Shown: piece after piece, positions 43,401-48,616 of the stretch
Layout: every line of letters begins with the position of its first letter
Position numbering within the stretch: position 1 is the stretch's first letter
From: a virus
Direction: 5' to 3' (one strand)
DNA length: 48,616 nt
IMG/VR virus record: IMGVR_UViG_3300015206_000002
Span: 1-48,616 of that record
The notes under the pieces: model-generated
The model's database searches: none
The model's input: only the letters and a program-made list of their open reading frames with translations
What the model was told of the DNA's origin: nothing
Translations under genes and position numbers: made by a program

Positions 43401-43967
43401 AGCGTATTGTCGCCCCAGGGTCTGGAGGTGGGCGCAGGCGACGAGGTGCTGATCATGACCCGCTCGACGAGCGCCACCGCGACCAGCATCACTGACACCG
43501 GCTGGCTAAGTCCGTTCGCGCCCGGCGGCCTCGATGCGGGCGCCAGCGCGGGAAATATCCTGCGCGTGCTCTGGGACGTGACCGGCTCGGCTCTGCCGGG
43601 CGATTCCGTCGTGATCACGGGCAATACGAGCGACGAGCACACCGTCACGCCATGGCCGAACGGGATCCCCGGTACCGGGACGATCTACATCGAAGAGGAA
43701 CGCGCCTGGCGGCAGGACGTGATCACGACGCAGTCTCCCAATTCCATTGCGCCCACCGCCACGCCCGCGCCGGTACCGCTGGCGACGATCAGCGCGACGG
43801 ATCTGGCGGGCTATGTGGCGCTGGTCGAACTGCTCGCGCAGGACGCCGACCGAAACGATTCGCCGGAGTTCGGCGACGGCTTCCGGATGATCTTTGTCGT
43901 GCCGCAGACCACGGATACGCCTGGCGCGATTCCGGTTACCAATAACGGAAATCCGGTGAACTACTAA
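40458..43967 (+). CDS. Tail-tip/hub protein (GTA ORFG15-like, gpJ analogue)
   Basis: 1,169 residues. N-terminal Gly-rich loop (GGKGGGKGAGSKGGSNFNYW) and LEGISMGPIEGILTVWMDRT, then a beta module (PSSPGPGQFSVDSLGNYTFN) akin to that in the connector. Residues about 250-560 hold the hub (AEVWSDATLKLRSRGDTTAV-like, EFDLPTSQDAYNSLKVEWSN, RGTAKCTLGMWYCLLEPMDM). Later Fn3-like and Thr/Gly-rich domains probably present the receptor-binding face. It caps the tail and carries the spike. Confidence 0.8.
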   Translation: MSLLSGSSNASSNKELFGYFAQSSIFGACIPVVYGTMRTTGNVINTFRFFSQPALAGGKGGGKGAGSKGGSNFNYWTGFLEGISMGPIEGILTVWMDRTVYKPSTVTETITVPGTGIYAVANPGFFMGTGVQSFVTFSHTVNDYGSPGSTTISGTQTVPLVEVPSSPGPGQFSVDSLGNYTFNAADIGIQVQIGYAFMALGGTSDPPPIVQLQFTLFLGTPGQAAWTYSTPGLQNLGYTDLAYIACEEFPLGSSAVLPNFSFEVVGKLVFPAAGVLDCDPMAIFADFLCNGAYGANFPAGLLGSLTEASTYCLANGIFCSALYDSQRSAASWLAELLIIANAEAVWSDATLKLRSRGDTTAVGNGVIFTPGTQPIYELDDDDFIAKPGEEPVEFDLPTSQDAYNSLKVEWSNRGNGYQAEPIPAQDDYAIQLYGIREASQISLHGITESAVAAKVAQVQLKKLVYERGTAKCTLGMWYCLLEPMDMVTVTDVGLGFDQQPFRIDTIDEDDQGQLAIVATIFPWSISQPTLHPKQPTGGYIPPFYAQAGSVNAPIFYEAPQQLTQQIGLVIFILLSGGPNWGGCSVYESADGVSYDFVARHAARSTDGVLTASLPWSPDPDTTDTLAVDLVQSIGALESYSQAQADKFVSLALVGQELIAYTTATLGAGYNYNLTGYLRRGLFGTTATEHASGARFAALDGTEFQDSYQTTDIGKTRWYKFTSFNLAGQLEEDISTVTAYPWSIQAPYTRGPLALQPFADKYSFGPSGYAPHLDQVNGGNTIAISATPPVNTFSQVVIAPVIDYNALVTATGGNLPHETLIAQVFAIDSAGGYGPGSNFTEWTTTNLTSLATFNVALPAGSAGYELFIGKDIDHLQGQGAVSGTPSSITVTILTSIPYGPPDGRAVAWHARGKRVIHAGIAAATVVSSTLSTVVIGIPSAATLNEFAGRYLMLISKYGLPSSQPLALIPIGGSDTGFPNCTLSVLSPQGLEVGAGDEVLIMTRSTSATATSITDTGWLSPFAPGGLDAGASAGNILRVLWDVTGSALPGDSVVITGNTSDEHTVTPWPNGIPGTGTIYIEEERAWRQDVITTQSPNSIAPTATPAPVPLATISATDLAGYVALVELLAQDADRNDSPEFGDGFRMIFVVPQTTDTPGAIPVTNNGNPVNY

Positions 43968-46115
43968 ATGCCGACGCAGGCGTCCCAGCTATCGTCCGAT
44001 TTCCTCGGAGACCACCTCTCCGTAAAGATGTTCGGCGCGGTCTGCGATGGCGTAACCGACGACGCGGCGGCGATCAACGACGCGATCTCTGCGGCGATCC
44101 ATACGGGCAAGGACGTTCTGATCCCCGGCCTTTGCGGGATCGGGTCAACGATTACCGGGACCGGATCGGGCTACGCGGCAACGTCGGCAACATCGATCAC
44201 GCCCGCAACCGGATCTATCACTTTCACGACGCAAACCGGCCTCTATTACAAGGCGGGCGATCACGCGCGGGCGTCGAGCGCGGGCAGCGGGGCGTTTCTG
44301 GACGGCACCGTTTCGTCCTACTCAGGCACCACGCTGATTATCAGCGTGACTTATAAAGGCGGCAGCGGCGCGCACACCGATTGGGCGTTCTCGATCATTG
44401 GCGCGTACCTCCTTCGCGGGACCGGCATGAAGGAGTCATCCACGCCAACGAGCGGACTGAAGAAACTCGCGAATATCGTCGCGCTTCAACTCGTCGGCCC
44501 TGACATCCACATTCGCGACTTAGCCGTGATTGGGTATTCAGGCGGTGACACAACGGACGGAATCTGGGTTGGCGATGCGACTCACGATGCGAGTAACGCG
44601 CAACTGGCGCGGATATTTGTGAACCTGGTGGGCGGGCATGGCATCCTGATGGGCCAGGCCAACGGAGTAGATTTTAATGTCGTTTGCCTGGCTTGCGGCG
44701 GTGACGGCGTTCTCATGGCAGACCTGGCGGGGACCGGTAATTCGAATGAATGCTACGGCCGGATCGGTGCGGTAGGCTGCGGAGGATGGGGAGTTGAGCT
44801 TCAGGGATCAAGCGGAAACCTCCTGCATATCGATTCAGAAGGCAACGGTTTGCATAATGCGCTTGGTGGTGGAATCCTCAATAACTGGACCTACAACAAT
44901 CTGACGGTCTACACCGAAGGCAACGGCCTCCTGCCAACAGTCAATGTCTCGGCCGTCACGCAGGCGAACCCGGCGCAGGTCACGACCAGCGCTTATCACG
45001 GATTGCAGACGGGCCGCTCGATCCATTTCGCGGGCGTGGGCGGGATGACGCCGTTGAATGCGCTGTTTTCGGGCGTGCAGGTATCCGTCATCGGCTCACC
45101 GATCACCGCAATCACCCAAGCCGGTTCGGCAGCAGTCACCACTCTGTACCCGCACAACTTCACAACGGGCGATACGGTCGGCTTCACCGCAGACATTCAG
45201 GGCATGACGCAGATACGCGGACTTACCGGGACTGTCACCGTTACGGGGCCGAACGCCTTCACCGTCAATATCAATTCTTCGGCATTCGCCGCCTTTATAT
45301 GGCCGGGTGGCGCTGGTCCTGGTGGTGGGTGGGTCACTGAAGCCTACACTTTCACAATCGCGGTGGATACGACGGGATTCAGCGCCTATACTTCGGGCGG
45401 GACCATCCAGCAGCAGACGGGCATCTTCCTCGGTCTCAGCGGATTCGGTTCGACCATCAAAGGCATCATCCACGAAGGGACCATCTTCAACCAGGGGAAC
45501 GCGGGGGGCGTTTACTGGGATCAGCTTCGCAACACTTTCTCGTATCCGCAGGGCGCGGGCGCGCTTTCGGGACCATCAATCGATCTCAATAACGCGACGG
45601 GGCCAACGCAACTGACGATGGAGCAATCGGCGTCACAGGGGAGTACGAGCCTCGTATCGATGCGCGACACATCCGCGAATCCGCTATGGGTTATTGATTC
45701 AGGCGGGGCGTTTAAGGTCTACAACGGATTTCAGTCTTTTCGCTACGCCAGCAGCGACAAGTATGTGAGTCTCGGCTACCATCCCACGCTCGACTACACC
45801 CTGATCGATTCCTTCGACAGCGCCGCCGGCACCTCGAAGCCCATCGTCATCGGCGCGGCCAACTCCAACTCCCGCCTGCTCCTGCACGGCGACACGGATG
45901 ACGGGACGACGGCGGTACAGATCAACGCGGGCGACCTGAAGGTTCCGGCTGGAAACGTTATCACGGGCGCAACTGACATGGCGAGCCTGCTGGCTCTGAC
46001 CGCTAGCCTGCAGGCGCAGATTAACGCCTTGGTCGCAGGCAAGGCGGATCACGGTGGCGCACTGACCGGCACGGCAAACCTGACCACCGGAGTGGTTACC
46101 GGCTTCGTGACATAG
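43968..46115 (+). CDS. Tail spike, pectate-lyase-type beta-helix
   Basis: 715 residues, start ATG directly after the hub stop. The N-terminal motif FGAVCDGVTDDAAAINDAIS (about 22-41) is the Pectate_lyase_3 entry used by many depolymerase spikes. A long Gly/Thr-rich right-handed helix follows (GGHGILMGQANGVDFNVVCL). A small coiled segment near the end (LLALTASLQAQINALVAGKA) may trimerise the protein. It likely binds or degrades surface polysaccharide. Confidence 0.8.
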   Translation: MPTQASQLSSDFLGDHLSVKMFGAVCDGVTDDAAAINDAISAAIHTGKDVLIPGLCGIGSTITGTGSGYAATSATSITPATGSITFTTQTGLYYKAGDHARASSAGSGAFLDGTVSSYSGTTLIISVTYKGGSGAHTDWAFSIIGAYLLRGTGMKESSTPTSGLKKLANIVALQLVGPDIHIRDLAVIGYSGGDTTDGIWVGDATHDASNAQLARIFVNLVGGHGILMGQANGVDFNVVCLACGGDGVLMADLAGTGNSNECYGRIGAVGCGGWGVELQGSSGNLLHIDSEGNGLHNALGGGILNNWTYNNLTVYTEGNGLLPTVNVSAVTQANPAQVTTSAYHGLQTGRSIHFAGVGGMTPLNALFSGVQVSVIGSPITAITQAGSAAVTTLYPHNFTTGDTVGFTADIQGMTQIRGLTGTVTVTGPNAFTVNINSSAFAAFIWPGGAGPGGGWVTEAYTFTIAVDTTGFSAYTSGGTIQQQTGIFLGLSGFGSTIKGIIHEGTIFNQGNAGGVYWDQLRNTFSYPQGAGALSGPSIDLNNATGPTQLTMEQSASQGSTSLVSMRDTSANPLWVIDSGGAFKVYNGFQSFRYASSDKYVSLGYHPTLDYTLIDSFDSAAGTSKPIVIGAANSNSRLLLHGDTDDGTTAVQINAGDLKVPAGNVITGATDMASLLALTASLQAQINALVAGKADHGGALTGTANLTTGVVTGFVT

Positions 46116-46123
46116 GAGATTTT

Positions 46124-46291
46124 ATGACGGTTTTTCTGATGATCTACCTTTCGACGGGAAACCTCTATAAAGGCGCTTCGACCCCGATGGCCTTATCGGA
46201 CGCGCAGGCGCTGCAAACGCTCCTGCAGGCGGGCGGTACTTACGCCGCCGTCCTCCACAACAGCAGCGACGGCACACTCTACACCGGATAA
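46124..46291 (+). CDS. Small hypothetical protein (55 aa)
   Basis: TAGGAG then ATG, a strong SD. FLMIYLSTGNLYKGASTPMA then LQTLLQAGGTYAAVLHNSSD. Compact; probably a tail-fibre associated or chaperone protein. Confidence 0.55.
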   Translation: MTVFLMIYLSTGNLYKGASTPMALSDAQALQTLLQAGGTYAAVLHNSSDGTLYTG

Positions 46292-46321
46292 CCCCGGCGC
46301 GCCCGCGCCCGTGTTGGTGTC

Positions 46322-46597
46322 GTGCTGATGGATGGAGGCTTCACCAGCGCTACTGGGCCTGGATATGAAATCAGCCTCATTCTCGGCAACCCTTCAATCG
46401 CTGTATTTTCTGAAAACTGGGCACAGGCTGGGGTTGAACTGCGGACGTCACTGGGCGCCGCGCCCATCGTCGATTACGCCAGCGTTCTCCCGCTGCCCAT
46501 CGCGCCGATCGATATCAACGTTGTCATCCCTTTGCTGAACACTTACCTGATGCCGCTGCGCGAAGCCGGCGCTCTGACGGGCAATTCCGCGTACTGA
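46322..46597 (+). CDS. Hypothetical protein (91 aa)
   Basis: GTG start (ATG 46328 also possible). GGFTSATGPGYEISLILGNP then ENWAQAGVELRTSLGAAPIV and INVVIPLLNTYLMPLREAGA. Beta-rich; no family. Confidence 0.5.
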   Translation: MLMDGGFTSATGPGYEISLILGNPSIAVFSENWAQAGVELRTSLGAAPIVDYASVLPLPIAPIDINVVIPLLNTYLMPLREAGALTGNSAY

Positions 46598-46609
46598 TCC
46601 GCGCCCCGT

Positions 46610-46634
46610 GCCCGGCCGGGCAGGGCAGGGCAGG
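46610..46634. terminator. Short palindrome between convergent genes
   Basis: GCCCGGCCGGGC (46610-46621) followed by GGGCAGGGCAGG microrepeat. Could act as a weak bidirectional stop between genes at 46597 and 46635. Confidence 0.3.
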
Positions 46635-46940
46635 TCATTCCACCTTTACGCCTTCGCCGCACGTGCGGCAGGTAAACGCAAGCATCCGGCTGAAGCCGGG
46701 AAACAGATTCGCCGCTCCGCACTTCGGGCAGATCTCGCTCGCCACATCGAGCGTAAGCTCCATCTGATCCATCGTCCGCGTGAGATCCGCGGCCGGGACC
46801 GTCCGCACGATCACGCCGCATTCGTTGCACGTGATATCCGACATGTCGCCACGTTCGATGCCGAACAGCAGCCCGCAGCATTCAGGATCTCCGAAATCAG
46901 AGTGCGGCACTATGTCTTCCGGATACTCGCGTGGCTCCAC
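46635..46940 (-). CDS. Zinc-ribbon protein, leftward (101 aa)
   Basis: GTG 46940 is the longest start; ATG 46844 (MSDITCNECG) is an alternative. ITCNECGVIVRTVPAADLTR, then EICPKCGAANLFPGFSRMLA and CRTCGEGVKVE: three CxxC pairs. From memory, similar proteins are common in soil bacteria such as acidobacteria. Likely regulatory or accessory gene. Confidence 0.6.
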   Translation of the reverse strand: MEPREYPEDIVPHSDFGDPECCGLLFGIERGDMSDITCNECGVIVRTVPAADLTRTMDQMELTLDVASEICPKCGAANLFPGFSRMLAFTCRTCGEGVKVE

Positions 46941-47020
46941 GTGATCAGCGTACCTCCCGGATTTGCATTATGCGCTCCGCGCCCGTAACACCCGCTTTCT
47001 AACCACCAAAGGAAAATCTC

Positions 47021-47455
47021 ATGCGAAAACACCTCCAGGGCCTCGCCCTTTTCATAACCGCGTCGGCGCTCTTTCTTCTCTGCGGGGCGCTGCCCGCGTT
47101 CGCGCAGAGCACGGCGACGTGTACAACCGCGACGCCTGCGATCTGCACCCTCTTCCCGCCCAGCAATCCCAGTCAGATCCGTCCGCAGATCGTGGCTACG
47201 TCGCCGACCGCGATCACAACCGTGGATGCATATATTTCGCTGCTCACGTTTAATAACACAACCGGCGGCCCGCTGGTCGTCACGATCACCGACAGGCAGG
47301 GTACGCCGGTCGAGGTGCCTGGCTCAGGCGCGAGTATCGCCGCCGGGCAATCGTACGTGATTGCGTTTCCGGGGGCCGGGTACTGGTGCCCCGGTGGATT
47401 CGTCGTGAGCACCACGGCTACAGGAGTAAAGATGTACGGAGCGTGGCGCCAGTGA
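47021..47455 (+). CDS. Secreted protein with signal peptide (144 aa)
   Basis: AAAGGAAA precedes the ATG. Signal peptide 1-28: MRKHLQGLALFITASALFLL then CGALPAFAQS with A-x-A before the cut. The mature part is Thr/Ala-rich beta (IVATSPTAITTVDAYISLLT, GSGASIAAGQSYVIAFPGAG). Unknown function; exported by host machinery. Confidence 0.65.
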   Translation: MRKHLQGLALFITASALFLLCGALPAFAQSTATCTTATPAICTLFPPSNPSQIRPQIVATSPTAITTVDAYISLLTFNNTTGGPLVVTITDRQGTPVEVPGSGASIAAGQSYVIAFPGAGYWCPGGFVVSTTATGVKMYGAWRQ

Positions 47456-48072
47456 GAACGCGACGCTGGCTCGCCGCGTTCGCGCTGGCGGTTCTTTGCC
47501 TCGCGTGCCGCGGATCGCACGCGCAGGTCACGTCGATCCCGGCGGCCGGCAGCAGCGCGGGCGGAACCTCGATCAAGAACCTCGACACCAACATCATGGC
47601 CGCCGCCAACATCAACGGCGTGGGCGCCGCGACGTGGGAATGCGCGACGAACTGCGGCGTGCCGGATACCTCGCTCTTCACCGGCACGGCGAACGGGGCG
47701 GTCCTCAACGTCACGGGGGTGACGACGCCCAACGCGCAGCGGCAGTTCGTGTTGCCGGGCGGTTACGCGAATCAGGCGGTGACCGTCGAGATGCACTATT
47801 TGACCTCGACTGACACCAACACCGGCCATTCAGGCACCTGGACCGTTACGTACTCATGCGGCGTGGAACTGATCGGGCCGACCTTCGCGGCCGCGGGCGG
47901 CGCCATATCGCTGCCAGGCATCGCCACATCAACGCAGGAAGCTATCGTGACGGCTACCTTCACCCCCTCCGGCTGTGCGGCTGGCACGCGCATGGCGATC
48001 AAAAGCGTCTGGTCGCAGGGCACGCTGACGTATCTCGCGGCGGTGGGACTGAGGCTCTATGCGACTTTCTAA
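47452..48072 (+). CDS. Secreted beta-rich protein with signal peptide (206 aa)
   Basis: GTGA overlap start. Signal 1-24: RTRRWLAAFALAVLCLACRG then SHAQV; a Cys at position 18 could also fit a lipoprotein. Mature part is Gly/Thr/Ala-rich (SSAGGTSIKNLDTNIMAAAN, FTGTANGAVLNVTGVTTPNA, LTSTDTNTGHSGTWTVTYSC). May be an extracellular adhesin. Confidence 0.65.
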   Translation: MRTRRWLAAFALAVLCLACRGSHAQVTSIPAAGSSAGGTSIKNLDTNIMAAANINGVGAATWECATNCGVPDTSLFTGTANGAVLNVTGVTTPNAQRQFVLPGGYANQAVTVEMHYLTSTDTNTGHSGTWTVTYSCGVELIGPTFAAAGGAISLPGIATSTQEAIVTATFTPSGCAAGTRMAIKSVWSQGTLTYLAAVGLRLYATF

Positions 48073-48616
48073 GCTCGCGTTCCTGCTGGCGCTGGCGTGC
48101 CCCGCGTGGGGCGCGTTTACGGACTGCTTTCCGCTCGTAGTTCAGTCGTCCAAGGTCGGCTCGGCGGCGGTTTCGAACTACATCATGCTCGTCGCCGGGA
48201 CGTATCCCTACATGGGGACCGTCGCGAATGGGGGCGTGGTAACGAATGCGAGCGGCTTCGATATCGGGTTCTTCGGCGACTCCGGATGCTCGACGACGCA
48301 ACTGAACTGGCAGACGCTCGCATGGAACGGAACGTCTGGAGCGGCGCAGTATAAAGTTCAGATCCCGACGCTGGCGGCATCCGCAACCACCACAATTTAT
48401 GTGGCTGTCGGTAACGTCACATGGGCCACGGACCATTCGAACGCAACCGGTACTTACGACACTGGTTATGACGGCGCGTACACGTTCAATGACAATGCGG
48501 CCTCGACTTCCATTGCAGAGTCCACGTCCGGCGCGCATACGGGCACGAACTCGGTCAACACGTCCACGAAATCCGTTGCTGGTCCGTGGGGCGCGGCAAA
48601 TACCGCCCTGAGTTTC
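48059..48616 (+). CDS. Secreted DUF2341/lectin-like protein, cut by window end
   Basis: Starts at ATG 48059 (overlapping the previous gene by 14 nt) and is open to the last base (186 residues). Signal peptide MRLSKLAFLLALACPAWG. Then SNYIMLVAGTYPYMGTVANG, QYKVQIPTLAASATTTIYVA and VGNVTWATDHSNATGTYDTG, a pattern like DUF2341, which is usually followed by a concanavalin-A-like (LamG) domain; AYTFNDNAASTSIAESTSGA fits the start of such a domain. Confidence 0.6.
   Translation, partial: MRLSKLAFLLALACPAWGAFTDCFPLVVQSSKVGSAAVSNYIMLVAGTYPYMGTVANGGVVTNASGFDIGFFGDSGCSTTQLNWQTLAWNGTSGAAQYKVQIPTLAASATTTIYVAVGNVTWATDHSNATGTYDTGYDGAYTFNDNAASTSIAESTSGAHTGTNSVNTSTKSVAGPWGAANTALSF

Noticed and set aside
1-48616. 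tRNA genes
   Set aside because: Looked for TTCGAATC-type T-loops with pairing arms; none fitted a cloverleaf.

Overview
The window looks like most of a temperate siphophage genome, either a free phage contig or a prophage. It has a GC-rich bias, tightly packed genes with 1-4 bp stop/start overlaps (ATGA, GTGA, TTGA), many GTG and TTG starts, and a complete head-tail cassette. A tail sheath is absent and the tape measure is long, so a long non-contractile tail is inferred. No tRNA or rRNA gene was seen. The host cannot be fixed from sequence. A GC-rich soil bacterium such as an acidobacterium is only a guess, resting on the small zinc-ribbon proteins and the IS type.

Layout: (1) 1-4,980: the C-terminal end of a serine recombinase, a TerS-like paralogue, then a rightward run of small, often Cys-rich early genes including an HNH-like protein. 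(2) 4,980-6,330: a strong, probably leaderless promoter driving a putative zinc metallopeptidase, a small helical protein and an HTH protein. (3) 6,540-11,160: a leftward hypothetical gene, then rightward winged-helix-like (replication-type) proteins separated by small zinc-binding proteins. (4) 11,200-11,300: three near-identical palindromes spaced exactly 32 bp apart, an operator array. (5) 12,000-15,000: a phage sigma-70-family factor, a GH13 alpha-amylase-like protein, small genes, an 11-bp tandem repeat and a dispersed ~90-bp element. (6) 15,000-16,020: a leftward regulatory operon (two HTH proteins, a truncated P-loop protein), divergent from rightward genes that include membrane proteins (possible holin). 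(7) 17,930-20,630: a leftward higB-higA-brnA-like toxin-antitoxin operon whose promoter has been split by an IS1595-family element with a perfect 8-bp target duplication. (8) 20,760-24,000: a NusG paralogue, small genes, TerS, TerL, an Acb2/Tad1-like small protein and a membrane protein. (9) 24,860-46,290: the late structural operon: portal fused to a MuF domain, protease with nested scaffold, major capsid, connector, neck and tail genes, chaperone with a -1 frameshift, tape measure, DUF2460, DUF2163 and NlpC/P60 proteins, tail-tip protein and a beta-helix tail spike. Leftward accessory cassettes (zinc-finger trio, BrnTA, a 46-aa gene) interrupt it. (10) 46,300-48,616: accessory genes, three of them with signal peptides, the last cut by the window edge.

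How it works together (inference): the phage sigma factor and NusG paralogue suggest a dedicated switch to late transcription. A 14-bp motif (GTGCCGACTAT...) recurs upstream of three rightward genes, including nusG, and is a candidate promoter. The three structural genes expected to be strongly translated (protease/scaffold, major capsid, major tail protein) share a GNRA-tetraloop hairpin with a covarying stem placed directly against the Shine-Dalgarno sequence. This looks like an undescribed translational leader and is the observation I would check first.
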